Shown: piece by piece, positions 5,249 through 12,896 of the stretch
Layout of the letters: the number at the start of each line of letters is the position of its first letter
Numbering within the stretch: position 1 is the first letter of the stretch
Assembly (NCBI GenBank): GCA_017450105.1
Contig: JAFSXC010000108.1
Coordinates: forward strand, 1-32,607
Source of the DNA: Lachnospiraceae bacterium
Lineage (GTDB): Bacteria; Bacillota; Clostridia; Lachnospirales; Lachnospiraceae
DNA length: 32,607 bases
Reading direction: 5' to 3'
The notes under the pieces: model-generated
Told to the model about the DNA's origin: nothing
The model's database searches: none
What the model saw: only the letters and a program-made list of their open reading frames with translations
Translations under genes and position numbers: made by a program

Positions 5249-6526
5249 ATGTCAGCATTAAGAAAGGAACAGGAAATATGGAATAAAATAGGATCAAGTG
5301 ATATTATAGACATCGAGGATGTTCGGGAATTGTATGACAAAATGCAACAAGAAAAGCATTTAGCCAAATATACTTTTCCACAAAAACCTTCTTCTGACGG
5401 GTATTATCACGTTTTTGTAGATGATCCGTCGAAGAAATCCGGAAGGAGGCAGATAAAGGCAAGGACACTTGAAGAATTAAGAGATAAGATCCTTCAACAT
5501 GAAAAATGCACTTCGCCCTCGTTGCGTAGGAATTTTAGAGACGTGTTTGAACTGATACTGTCGGAGCGTCCCAAATATGTAAAGGACTCGGAAAAGCTGC
5601 TATCTCTCAATAATACGATCTGTAAAAACAGATATGAATACAGTCGGTATTTTGAGGGTACTGATTTTGAGAAGATGTACGTTGATGAAATATCGAAGCG
5701 TGACATCGAAAATATCTGCTTTTACAACTTGAATCGGCTGGAACTTCGGGACAAGAGCTTTCTCGGAATGAGAGGCATATTGAAAAGCGTGTTTCAAAAG
5801 GCATATGAAGAATATTGGATTAACGATAATCCATATTCTCGGGTGAACTTTAAGAGATTTAAGGATATGCTTGTTCAGTCGGCCTCGATAGAGGAGCGGG
5901 TTCATTCTGATGATGAAGTCGAACGTATGATAGCCTATATCCATGATTACCAGAGGAAAATGCCGAGTTTTATGTCACCGTATGCTTTGGAGCTTCAGAT
6001 TGCTAAGGGTTTAAGGAGGGGCGAGGTGCCTCCGCTGGAATGGAATGATATTCGAGACGGGTACATTTCGATTTCAAAGGAACAGCTCACCGTGAAGAAG
6101 AGCGATACTGTCAAAAAACAGTATTGCAAGATTGTTTCACACACTAAGACGTGGAAGGATCGAAGATTTCCTATCACATCCGATGTTCAGGCGTGTCTTG
6201 ACAAAATCCGAGAGGCACATGATAGGTACTATCCGGAAAGCCCGTATCTTTTTCCTAATAAATCGGGTGATGGTGTCATTCACAATAGCTCGCTGTATAA
6301 TTTTTACTGGAATATGTGCAAGAGACTCGGTATTGAGATATGCCATGAGTCCAGGAAAGGCACTCACAGCTTCCGTAGAAATGCGATAACGAAGGTTGTG
6401 AATGAGACCGGAGGCGATATTGTGATGGCTTCACAGCTTTTCGGCAATACTCCCAAGGTCGCCATGAGTAATTATTATGCCGGCCTGGATATGGATAAGG
6501 CCAAGAGCGTGCTTGAAAAGAAATAA
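5249..6526 (+). CDS. int: tyrosine integrase of the element
   Basis: 425 residues, a usual length for element and phage integrases. AGAGGTG (5235-5241) supports ATG 5249. The N-terminal part (about 1-115) looks like an arm-binding and SAM-like region. The catalytic domain shows Arg256 in GLRRGE, Lys300 in SHTKTWKDRR, His373 and Arg376 in GTHSFRR, and the nucleophile Tyr409 or Tyr410 in MSNYYAG. It joins the element to its chromosomal site by a phosphotyrosine mechanism. The gene ends about 100 bp before the 3' end of tRNA-Leu, the likely target. A hairpin and tiny leader frame precede it, hinting at attenuation. No excisionase gene is evident in the window. Confidence 0.95.
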   Translation: MSALRKEQEIWNKIGSSDIIDIEDVRELYDKMQQEKHLAKYTFPQKPSSDGYYHVFVDDPSKKSGRRQIKARTLEELRDKILQHEKCTSPSLRRNFRDVFELILSERPKYVKDSEKLLSLNNTICKNRYEYSRYFEGTDFEKMYVDEISKRDIENICFYNLNRLELRDKSFLGMRGILKSVFQKAYEEYWINDNPYSRVNFKRFKDMLVQSASIEERVHSDDEVERMIAYIHDYQRKMPSFMSPYALELQIAKGLRRGEVPPLEWNDIRDGYISISKEQLTVKKSDTVKKQYCKIVSHTKTWKDRRFPITSDVQACLDKIREAHDRYYPESPYLFPNKSGDGVIHNSSLYNFYWNMCKRLGIEICHESRKGTHSFRRNAITKVVNETGGDIVMASQLFGNTPKVAMSNYYAGLDMDKAKSVLEKK

Positions 6527-6531
6527 TATGT

Positions 6532-6549
6532 GGTAAACAGCGGTAAACA
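6532..6549 (+). repeat. GGTAAACA direct repeat after int
   Basis: GGTAAACA occurs at 6532-6539 and again at 6542-6549, one helical turn (10 bp) apart, between the integrase stop and tRNA-Leu. Short same-face repeats beside an attachment core are typical of integrase arm sites. Function is inferred. Confidence 0.45.
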
Positions 6550-6576
6550 AAAAAAATGGGCGGTGTTGGAGACAAT

Positions 6577-6616
6577 AAAAAAGCCGCAAACACAGTAAAA
6601 TCAAAGGTTTGCAGCT
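6577..6616 (-). terminator. terminator of tRNA-Leu, minus strand
   Basis: On the minus strand, AGCTGCAAAC (from 6616) pairs over ten positions, one of them T-G, with GTTTGCGGCT (ending 6582), followed by TTTTTT (6582-6577). It lies on the element side of the tRNA 3' end, so tRNA termination is probably supplied by the element after integration. Confidence 0.8.
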
Positions 6617-6627
6617 CTTTACAAGGA

Positions 6628-6712
6628 TGCAGGAGATGGGACTTGAACCCACACGATCTTAACGACCACAGGCACCTGAAGCCTGCGCGTCTGCCAATTC
6701 CGCCACTCCTGC
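6628..6712 (-). tRNA. tRNA-Leu (anticodon CAG)
   Basis: Read on the minus strand from 6712, the acceptor GCAGGAG pairs with the 3' CTCCTGC. The anticodon stem CAGGC/GCCTG encloses TTCAGGT, giving anticodon CAG, which reads CTG. A variable arm (TGGTCGTTAAGATCG region) and a T-loop with GGTTCAAGTCC are present, as expected of an 85-base class II leucine tRNA. The terminal CCA is not encoded. Its 3' half is the likely attachment site of the element to its left. Confidence 0.95.
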
Positions 6713-6729
6713 GAACACTCGCAACGATT

Positions 6730-6758
6730 ATTCTATCTGCTTTCCCCTAAGAAGTCAA
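6730..6758 (-). promoter_or_regulatory. promoter of tRNA-Leu, minus strand
   Basis: On the minus strand, TTGACT (6758-6753), a 17-bp spacer, then TAGAAT (6735-6730). Transcription would start near 6723, about 10 bases before the tRNA 5' end. Confidence 0.65.
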
Positions 6759-6784
6759 GAAATTTTTCTATAAGAAAAGTTTTT

Positions 6785-6815
6785 CTTACATCGGAGTACT
6801 GGACCATGATATAAA
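6785..6815 (+). promoter_or_regulatory. possible extended -10 promoter of the VTC cassette
   Basis: TGATATAAA (6807-6815) matches an extended -10 (TG-n-TATAAA). A weak CTTACA (6785-6790) lies upstream at loose spacing. About 85 bases of leader would follow, with CCCG (6840-6843) and CGGG (6856-6859) able to form a small hairpin. Confidence 0.4.
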
Positions 6816-6900
6816 ATAAATATATTTCATAAGCCGACCCCGTTTTTTTGAAATCGGGCGGGAAAGAAAGCAATAAGACTATCTTAAAGGAGGAGCTGCA

Positions 6901-7584
6901 TTGTTTTCCATACGAAGCGATATGAGGCATGAAATCAAACACCGGATCAGCAGGCTGGATATGCTTTGCATCCGGCAACGCCTGCTTGCGATAGCGGAAA
7001 GCGATTCTCATGCAACGAACGGGAGATACCGGATAAGAAGCCTTTATTTTGATACGCCGGATGACCGGGCGCTGAAGGAGAAGATCGACGGGGTGGACCG
7101 GAGGGAGAAGTTTAGGATCCGCTATTATGACGACGATCTGTCCTTTATCCGGCTGGAAAAGAAGAGTAAGCAAAACGGACTCGGGACCAAGGACAATGCG
7201 AGGCTTTCGGCGGAGGAGGCGCAAAGGATCGTGGACGGAGACCTTTTGTGGATGGAGGAGAGCGATCAGCCCTTGATCCGGGAGCTGTTTATCAAGATGA
7301 AGGATCAGCTTCTGCGGCCGAAAACGATCGTGGATTACGAAAGGGAGCCCTTTACCTATCCGCCCGGGAACGTGCGGGTGACGCTGGATTTTAATATCCG
7401 GACCGGACTTATGTGTACCGATTTTCTGAACCGGGACGTGCCTACGGTTCCCGTGAACGAGGATCCGATCATATTGGAGGTGAAGTGGGACGAATACCTG
7501 CCGGAGATCATACGTTACGCGGTGCAGACCAATGTCCGGGAATGTGCCTACTCAAAATACGCGGAATGCAGGATGTTCGATTGA
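6901..7584 (+). CDS. VTC-domain polyphosphate polymerase family protein
   Basis: 227 residues, the size of a stand-alone VTC domain. Landmarks run in order: MRHEIKHRIS, RIRSLYFDTPDD, KFRIRYYDDD, IRLEKKSKQNGLGTKD, VDYEREPF, RVTLDFNIRTGL and the acidic ILEVKWDEYLPEII. These are the basic tunnel and the Glu-rich metal site of VTC4-like enzymes, which make polyphosphate from nucleoside triphosphate. Activity of the bacterial members is mostly unproven. AAGGAGGAG (6889-6897) points to TTG 6901; ATG 6922 is the alternative. The gene leads a three-gene cassette with a DUF4956 membrane protein and a surface beta-helix protein, a recurrent combination in Firmicutes. Confidence 0.9.
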   Translation: MFSIRSDMRHEIKHRISRLDMLCIRQRLLAIAESDSHATNGRYRIRSLYFDTPDDRALKEKIDGVDRREKFRIRYYDDDLSFIRLEKKSKQNGLGTKDNARLSAEEAQRIVDGDLLWMEESDQPLIRELFIKMKDQLLRPKTIVDYEREPFTYPPGNVRVTLDFNIRTGLMCTDFLNRDVPTVPVNEDPIILEVKWDEYLPEIIRYAVQTNVRECAYSKYAECRMFD

Positions 7585-7616
7585 CACGGTAAATAAACAA
7601 AAGGAGGAATATAAAC

Positions 7617-8288
7617 ATGACATTCAGTGACATTTTCAAATCCAGTTTTTTGGAGAACGTGACCAGCGTAAGCGTGCTGGACATGGTTCTGGCCCTGGGG
7701 ATCGCCTTCGGCATCGGTTTGTTCATCTTCTTCATTTATAAGAAGACCTACACCGGCGTCATGTATTCATCGAGCTTCGGCGTTACGCTTGTGGCGCTGA
7801 CAATGATCTCGACGTTCGTCATCCTCGCGGTGACCAGTAACGTGGTGTTGTCCCTCGGTATGGTGGGTGCTCTGTCCATCGTCCGCTTCCGGACGGCGAT
7901 CAAGGAGCCTCTGGACATCGCGTTTCTGTTCTGGGCTATCGCGGTGGGTATTGTGCTGGCGGCCGGACTGATCCCGCTGGCGGTATTCGGAAGCCTGTTT
8001 ATCGGGATCATTATTCTGGTTTTTGCCAACAGAAAGGACATGTCCAATCCCTACATCCTTGTGGTGCAGTGCGAGGACAACGCTGCGGAGAAGGGACTTG
8101 CGGAGTTTCTGAAGAACAATACCAAACGATGCACGGTTAAGAGCAAGAGCGCAAGACCGGGCAATGTGGAGATCAATCTGGAAATCCGGCTGAAGGAGGA
8201 CAATACGGATTTTGTGAACCGTGTTTCGGAGTTAAGCGGCGTAAAGAGCGCGGTTCTGGTAAGCTACAACGGCGATTTCATGGGATAA
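7617..8288 (+). CDS. DUF4956 membrane protein
   Basis: 223 residues. AAGGAGG (7601-7607) supports ATG 7617. It has about four membrane spans between 20 and 140 (MVLALGIAFGIGLFIFFIY, LVALTMISTFVILAV, AFLFWAIAVGIVLAAGLIPL, GSLFIGIIILVF). The conserved DUF4956 core (MVGALSIVRFRTAIKEPLDI) lies between spans two and three. A soluble alpha/beta domain of about 75 residues (ILVVQCEDNAAEKGLAEFLK, VEINLEIRL) follows, probably cytoplasmic. DUF4956 has no established function. Its regular place after VTC-domain genes suggests a membrane partner for the polymerase, for example in export or anchoring. It is 32 bp from the VTC gene. Confidence 0.92.
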   Translation: MTFSDIFKSSFLENVTSVSVLDMVLALGIAFGIGLFIFFIYKKTYTGVMYSSSFGVTLVALTMISTFVILAVTSNVVLSLGMVGALSIVRFRTAIKEPLDIAFLFWAIAVGIVLAAGLIPLAVFGSLFIGIIILVFANRKDMSNPYILVVQCEDNAAEKGLAEFLKNNTKRCTVKSKSARPGNVEINLEIRLKEDNTDFVNRVSELSGVKSAVLVSYNGDFMG

Positions 8289-8303
8289 AACGGGGGAAAC
8301 GGT

Positions 8304-10241
8304 ATGTCAACCCATAAGTATATTGACAGAATCTGCATAGCGGTTTTGATCCTTACGCTGGTGGTGACCGTGCTTTTCATGAACGGGAAAAGCCTGGGCC
8401 TTCCGTCCGTGATCGATGAGGACGCGGAGACCTATGAGGGGGATGCCAATTTTACGGCCAATGATTACAACGGGACCTGGGAAAGCGAGAGGGCCGTGAA
8501 AATAACCCTGAACGGCGACTCGGCGACGGTCCGGGGGAACGGGGCGTACTTCTACGACAACCGCCTTGTCATCGCCGGCGGAGGCTATTATGAAATTACG
8601 GGAAGTCTGTCCGATGGACAGATCATCGTGGATGCATACAGCTCGTCCAAGGTTTTTCTGAAGCTCATGGGGGTCAATATTTATTGCGCGGATGACGCGG
8701 CTCTTCGGATCGACCAGGCGGATAAGGTCTTCCTGACCCTGGCGGATGGTACAGAAAACGTTCTGGAAAGCGGAGAGGAATACAGCGATGAGGCGCTGGA
8801 GGAGGGCTCCAAGGGCGTGATCTTTACACACGATGATCTGACGATCAACGGCAGCGGAAGCCTTACGATTACCGGGTCGTATCAGCACGGCATCGACGCA
8901 AACGACGATCTCGTGATCACAGGCGGAACCCTTCAGGTTACAGCGCCGGAGGATGCCTTCCATGTGAACGATGCGTTTAAGTTCACAAACGCGGATCTGA
9001 CCATCAACGCCGGGGACGATGCCATTCACGCAGACAAAAGCATCCTCGTGGCCGGCGGCAATATCCTTATCAACGAATGCTATGAGGGCCTGGAGGCGCT
9101 GACCATCGAAATGACGGACGGCACGGTCGAGATTCATCCTTCGGATGATGCGTTCAACGCAAACGGCGGCTCGGCAAACGGCTTTGGCGGCTTCGGAGGC
9201 GGTATGCCGGGAGGGTTTACAAATACGGATGGTACGGAAGCGGCTTCGGAGACGGAAGGAAATGACATGGCAAAGGGCGCTCAGGCTGTGGAGGAAGCTG
9301 ACCTGACGGAAGCCTCTTCGGACGAGGCTTCCTCCGAGGACGAGTGCTGGGTCCACATCAGCGGCGGAGAGATCACGATCATAAACAGCACCGGCCGGGA
9401 TGCGGACGGAATTGACAGCAACAGCGATATACTGATCACGGGCGGTACGGTTCATGTGAGCCTGAACGGAGACGGCTCGAACAATGCTCTCGATTACGGC
9501 TCCGAAAGCGGTGGGGCGCTGGTGATCGACGGCGGAACTGTGATCGCCTGCGGCGGCTCCTCCATGGTGGAGGCGGTGAGTGATACCTCGGGGCAGTACT
9601 CGGTTCTTTATAATTTTGAGGAGATCACCGAAGACAATACGTATGTGGCTCTGACCGATGATGCCGGAAAGGAGCTTGCGGGCTGGGAGGTGCCCTGCGG
9701 CTTTACCTCGGTGACCTTAAGCTGTCCGGGAATCGAAGAGGGGAAGACTTACAGCCTTATGGTGGGAGAGGAAGCCACGGAGGTCCTCTTTGATTCGGTG
9801 TCGGTTACCATCGGAAATGTTTCCGGGGAAATGGGCGAGATGTGGGGTGGCCACGGTATGGGCGGCCACGGAAACCGGTCGTCTACGGAGAGCGGGGAGT
9901 TTACCCGGCCGCAGCGTTCGACGGAGAATGGGGAATTTACGCCGCCGTGGATGTCGACGGAGAATGGCGAATTTACGCCGCCGGATCGGTCGACGGAAAA
10001 TGGCGGGTTTACGCCGCCGGATATGTCAACGGAGAACAGTGGATCCGCAGCGATGAATATGCCCGCGGGGCAGGGCGGCTTCGGCGGAACAGAGAGTTCG
10101 GAGGATACGGAAACGACCGTAAAAGGAACTCCCGCGTCCGAACTCCCGACGGAGGTCTGGATCTGGGTCGGAGCCTCTGTGGCGGCGCTGCTCCTGACCG
10201 GTGTGATTATTCTGATCGTACGAAGGGCGCGGAGGCTGTGA
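8304..10241 (+). CDS. surface beta-helix protein (Cthe_2159-like), membrane-anchored
   Basis: 645 residues. Residues 9-27 form an uncleaved anchor or signal (IAVLILTLVVTVLFMN). The body repeats short turns such as GSLTITGSYQHGIDANDDLV, ADLTINAGDDAIHADKSI and GTVHVSLNGDGSNNALDYGS. This is a right-handed beta-helix typical of the Cthe_2159-type carbohydrate-binding family. An acidic Ser/Thr linker (near 308-350) splits the helix. A Gly/Met/Pro-rich tail with 12-residue repeats leads to a C-terminal span (WIWVGASVAALLLTGVIILI) and RRARRL. It is probably displayed outside the membrane; a sugar or polyanion ligand is inferred. The gene is 15 bp after the DUF4956 gene and is the last of the cassette. 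Confidence 0.85.
   Translation: MSTHKYIDRICIAVLILTLVVTVLFMNGKSLGLPSVIDEDAETYEGDANFTANDYNGTWESERAVKITLNGDSATVRGNGAYFYDNRLVIAGGGYYEITGSLSDGQIIVDAYSSSKVFLKLMGVNIYCADDAALRIDQADKVFLTLADGTENVLESGEEYSDEALEEGSKGVIFTHDDLTINGSGSLTITGSYQHGIDANDDLVITGGTLQVTAPEDAFHVNDAFKFTNADLTINAGDDAIHADKSILVAGGNILINECYEGLEALTIEMTDGTVEIHPSDDAFNANGGSANGFGGFGGGMPGGFTNTDGTEAASETEGNDMAKGAQAVEEADLTEASSDEASSEDECWVHISGGEITIINSTGRDADGIDSNSDILITGGTVHVSLNGDGSNNALDYGSESGGALVIDGGTVIACGGSSMVEAVSDTSGQYSVLYNFEEITEDNTYVALTDDAGKELAGWEVPCGFTSVTLSCPGIEEGKTYSLMVGEEATEVLFDSVSVTIGNVSGEMGEMWGGHGMGGHGNRSSTESGEFTRPQRSTENGEFTPPWMSTENGEFTPPDRSTENGGFTPPDMSTENSGSAAMNMPAGQGGFGGTESSEDTETTVKGTPASELPTEVWIWVGASVAALLLTGVIILIVRRARRL
9879..10043 (+). repeat. 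36-bp tandem repeat coding a 12-residue unit
   Basis: Four in-frame units of 36 bp plus a partial fifth encode variants of (R/M)STENGEFTPP(W/D). Units start at 9879, 9915, 9951, 9987 and 10023. The first (SSTESGEFTRPQ) and last are diverged. The repeat forms a Pro/Thr/acid spacer between the beta-helix and the C-terminal membrane span, and its copy number may vary between strains. Confidence 0.85.
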
Positions 10242-10274
10242 GACTGTATGGACGGTCTGCTTCAGAAATAATAC

Positions 10275-10302
10275 TTGACGTTTCCGGGTTTTGGAGTATA
10301 AT
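10275..10302 (+). promoter_or_regulatory. near-consensus promoter
   Basis: TTGACG (10275-10280), 16-bp spacer, TATAAT (10297-10302). The start would be near 10309, inside the first palindrome, so a bound repressor would block it directly. Confidence 0.75.
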
Positions 10303-10304
10303 AA

Positions 10305-10330
10305 TAACAGTTAGCAATAACTAACTGTTA
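10305..10330 (+). promoter_or_regulatory. palindromic operator over the transcription start
   Basis: TAACAGTTAG (10305-10314) and its exact complement CTAACTGTTA (10321-10330) flank CAATAA. It lies immediately after the -10 box. The TTAG/CTAA half-sites resemble those of DtxR/MntR-like metal repressors or MarR-type regulators; the regulator is not identified. Confidence 0.65.
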
Positions 10331-10342
10331 CGCCCCTTGCTG

Positions 10343-10380
10343 AAATAGAGGAAATACCATTACGGTATTTCCTTCTATTT
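10343..10380 (+). terminator. 16-bp bulged hairpin, terminator-like
   Basis: Left arm AAATAGAGGAAATACC (10343-10358) pairs with the right arm (10364-10380) around ATTAC, with one bulged T. The right arm ends in TTCTATTT rather than a pure T run. With the promoter at 10275 it could define a transcript of about 70 bases. Confidence 0.55.
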
Positions 10381-10385
10381 GGCAG

Positions 10386-10409
10386 ATTAGTTAGTTCAAA
10401 CTAACTAAT
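10386..10409 (+). promoter_or_regulatory. second perfect palindrome before the DUF3793 remnant
   Basis: ATTAGTTAGTT (10386-10396) and its exact complement (10399-10409) are separated by CA. It shares the AGTTAG/CTAACT half-site with the palindrome at 10305. The same regulator probably binds both. Confidence 0.6.
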
Positions 10410-10417
10410 GCGAATGA

Positions 10418-10798
10418 ATGGAGGAGTCGATTACGCTGGTTTATCTTTACCGCCCCGGCAAGCTGAGGGCGGATCTTCGCAAGAGAGAAGCTGAGGAGAT
10501 CCTTTAGAAAAAAGGGTACAACTGTGAGAACCCGTCCTGCTGCATTGTGCAGCTTGTTCAGCACCTTGCCAATGACAGCGAGTTTCCGCATGAGATCGGG
10601 CTGTTTCTGGGATATCCGCCCTATGACGTGAAGTGCTTTATGAAGAACCCGAAGGCGGGTGTTCAGTGCAGCGGATGCTGGAAGGCCTACCGGAACAGGG
10701 AAGGAGCGGCAGAAACCTTTGAACAATTTGCAAGATGCACGAAGGCCTATAAAATGGAAGCCGAAAAAGGAAAGCCGCTGGAGGAGCTGATCGTGTGA
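10418..10798 (+). pseudogene. DUF3793 family remnant with an in-frame stop
   Basis: One frame reads LVYLYRPGKLRADL, a TAG at 10505-10507, then KKGYNCENPSCC, FPHEIGLFLGYPPYDVKCFM, then WKAYRNREGAAETFEQFARC and ends EKGKPLEELIV. These are the conserved blocks of clostridial DUF3793 proteins. The usual N-terminal third is missing, since the frame opens only at ATG 10418, without a clear ribosome binding site. The loss of both the front and an internal codon argues for a dead gene. DUF3793 has no known function; from general memory it often lies near iron or flavodoxin genes, which fits the palindromes upstream. Confidence 0.8.
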
Positions 10799-10844
10799 AC
10801 AGGAACGGAAGACTCGATTATGCTGACTCATGGTGGAAAGTGGC

Positions 10845-10873
10845 TTGCATTTTGGGCAAGTAGATTTTATAAT
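10845..10873 (+). promoter_or_regulatory. ftsH promoter, predicted leaderless transcript
   Basis: TTGCAT (10845-10850), 17-bp spacer, TATAAT (10868-10873). Only 7 bases separate the -10 box from ATG 10881, so transcription should begin at or next to the start codon. Confidence 0.7.
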
Positions 10874-10880
10874 ACTCACC

Positions 10881-12896
10881 ATGGATAATTTTAATGGTAA
10901 TAAAGGAAATAACGGAAACAATAACCGCAGGGGCAGCACTCAGATGATCCTGATCTTCATCCTCGCGACCCTGCTCGCGCTTTTTGTGATGACCATGGTC
11001 AACCGTTTCCAGGCCTCCGCGACTACGAAGGAGATTACCTATACGGAGTTCTTGAATATGGTGCGGAAGGACCAGGTCGAACGGGTGGTGATCAGCAGCT
11101 ATGAGATCGACATCAGTCCCAAGGGCAATGCCAACGCACTGATCCCCATAACCTATTATACGGGGATCGTGGAGGATGAGAACCTGCTTGCGCTTCTGGA
11201 GGAGCACAACGTCGAGGTAAGCGGGACGATCCCCGATACGACGAGCTCGCTTCTCTACAATATCTTAAGCTTTGTGATCCCGCTTGTGATCGTCTGGATC
11301 GTGCTGGGCTTTTTGATGCGGCGTATGGGCGGAGGAGCCATGGGCGTCGGAAAGAGTACGGCCAAGGTCTATGTGGAAAAATCCACCGGAGTAACCTTTA
11401 AGGACGTGGCCGGACAGGACGAGGCCAAGGAATCCCTCCAGGAGGTGGTGGATTTCCTGCACAATCCGAGGAAGTACCAGGAGATCGGAGCGAAGCTCCC
11501 CAAGGGTGCGCTTCTTGTTGGCCCTCCCGGAACCGGTAAAACGCTGCTGGCGAAGGCCGTGGCCGGAGAAGCCGGGGTGCCGTTCTTCTCGCTGGCGGGC
11601 TCTGACTTTGTGGAAATGTTCGTCGGTGTCGGTGCCTCCAGGGTAAGAGACCTGTTCAAGGAGGCACAGAAGCAGGCCCCCTGTATTATCTTCATCGACG
11701 AGATCGATGCCATCGGAAAGAGCAGGGATACCCGCTTCGGAAGCGGAAATGATGAACGGGAACAGACGCTGAACCAGCTGCTCTCCGAAATGGACGGCTT
11801 TGATACGAGTAAGGGTCTTCTGGTCCTGGCGGCCACAAACCGGCCGGAGGTATTGGATAAGGCGCTGCTTCGTCCCGGGCGTTTTGACCGGCGGATTATC
11901 GTAGACCGGCCGGATATGAAGGGACGGCTTGAGACGCTGAAGGTCCATTCCAAGGACGTGCATATGGATGAAACCGTGGACCTGGATGCGATCGCGCTGG
12001 CTTCGGCCGGGCTGGTGGGCTCGGACCTCGCGAATATCATTAACGAGGCGGCGATCAATGCGGTCAAGCACGGACGGAAATTTGTAAACCAGGCGGACCT
12101 GTTCGAGGCCTTTGAGCTGGTGGCTGTCGGCGGTAAGGAGAAGAAGGACCGGGCCATGAGCGACAAGGAACGGAAGATCGTTTCCTACCACGAGGTCGGG
12201 CACGCCATGGTCTCCGCCCTGCAGAAAAATACGGAACCGGTGCAGAAGATTACGATCGTCCCCCGGACCATGGGTGCGCTGGGCTATACGCTGCAGACGC
12301 CTGAGGAGGAGAAATTCCTGGAGACAAAGGACGAGCTGGAGGCCAAGATCGTTACCTTCATGGGCGGCCGCGCGGCTGAGGAGCTTGTTTTCCAGTCCGC
12401 CACCAGCGGCGCTGCCAACGATATCGACCGGGCAACGCAGATCGCCCGGGCCATGATCATGCAATACGGTATGTCGGAGAAATTCGGCATGGTCTCCCTG
12501 GCCACGATAGATAACGCTTATCTGGACGGCAGAGCCCATTTCGACGGCGGTGACGCGACTGCCGCGGAGATCGACAGGGAGGTTCAGAGCATGATCCAGG
12601 CGGCCTACGATAAGGCCATGGGGCTTCTGAAGGAAAACCGGGATATTCTGGACAAGATTGCCGAGTATCTCTATGAGAACGAAACGATTACCGGAAAGCA
12701 GTTCATGAAGATCTTCCGTGAATTAAAAGGGCTGCCGGAGCCGGAGGACGAGAAGAAGAGAGAAGAGGAGAAGGAAACGAGGGCCCCCGGGAGCGCGGAG
12801 GAAGCCGAACCTGCCGAGGACTATATGTTTGAGGACGACGATATGAAGGTCGTGGGCGGAACCATTAACCTGGTCGCCGGAGATACCAATCCATGA
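10881..12896 (+). CDS. ftsH: ATP-dependent zinc metalloprotease FtsH
   Basis: 671 residues from ATG 10881. An in-frame ATG at 10830 lies upstream of the promoter and lacks a binding site. Two membrane spans (about 25-43 and 124-149) flank the extracytoplasmic part. The AAA domain has Walker A GPPGTGKT at 214-221, Walker [12 protein letters not shown] and the second region of homology ending LRPGRFDRR. The zinc site is HEVGH at 437-441. FtsH is a membrane hexamer that degrades misfolded membrane proteins and short-lived regulators. The N-terminus is Asn/Gly-rich and the C-terminus acidic. No Shine-Dalgarno precedes the start, which sits 7 bases after the -10 box. The stop overlaps uvrC by 4 bp. 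Confidence 0.97.
   Translation: MDNFNGNKGNNGNNNRRGSTQMILIFILATLLALFVMTMVNRFQASATTKEITYTEFLNMVRKDQVERVVISSYEIDISPKGNANALIPITYYTGIVEDENLLALLEEHNVEVSGTIPDTTSSLLYNILSFVIPLVIVWIVLGFLMRRMGGGAMGVGKSTAKVYVEKSTGVTFKDVAGQDEAKESLQEVVDFLHNPRKYQEIGAKLPKGALLVGPPGTGKTLLAKAVAGEAGVPFFSLAGSDFVEMFVGVGASRVRDLFKEAQKQAPCIIFIDEIDAIGKSRDTRFGSGNDEREQTLNQLLSEMDGFDTSKGLLVLAATNRPEVLDKALLRPGRFDRRIIVDRPDMKGRLETLKVHSKDVHMDETVDLDAIALASAGLVGSDLANIINEAAINAVKHGRKFVNQADLFEAFELVAVGGKEKKDRAMSDKERKIVSYHEVGHAMVSALQKNTEPVQKITIVPRTMGALGYTLQTPEEEKFLETKDELEAKIVTFMGGRAAEELVFQSATSGAANDIDRATQIARAMIMQYGMSEKFGMVSLATIDNAYLDGRAHFDGGDATAAEIDREVQSMIQAAYDKAMGLLKENRDILDKIAEYLYENETITGKQFMKIFRELKGLPEPEDEKKREEEKETRAPGSAEEAEPAEDYMFEDDDMKVVGGTINLVAGDTNP

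Larger units (their letters stand above)
1..6630 (+). mobile_element. right-hand portion of an integrated element at tRNA-Leu
   Basis: The segment from the left window edge to the 3' end of the tRNA-Leu gene holds typical accessory cargo: a sigma-like protein, toxin-antitoxin pair, serine resolvase, HNH-like protein and, last before the tRNA, a tyrosine integrase. Integrase next to a tRNA 3' end is the usual layout of an integrated element whose attachment site is that tRNA. I see no second copy of the tRNA 3' sequence in the window, so the left boundary is probably outside. No conjugation, replication or phage structural genes are visible here, so the element type (ICE, IME or prophage remnant) is undetermined. 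The right boundary is inferred, not mapped. Confidence 0.7.

Noticed and set aside
8307..9455. Long open frame (382 codons) on the minus strand opposite the beta-helix gene
   Set aside because: It lies wholly inside a well-supported gene, has no ribosome binding site and its protein shows no family pattern; it is a by-product of codon bias.
10505..10507. TAG in the DUF3793 frame as a recoded codon or readthrough site
   Set aside because: The gene also lacks its N-terminal third and a ribosome binding site, so decay is simpler.
11265..12539. Long minus-strand frame (424 codons) opposite ftsH
   Set aside because: It is the reverse shadow of the conserved AAA and protease domains of FtsH; composition is not protein-like.
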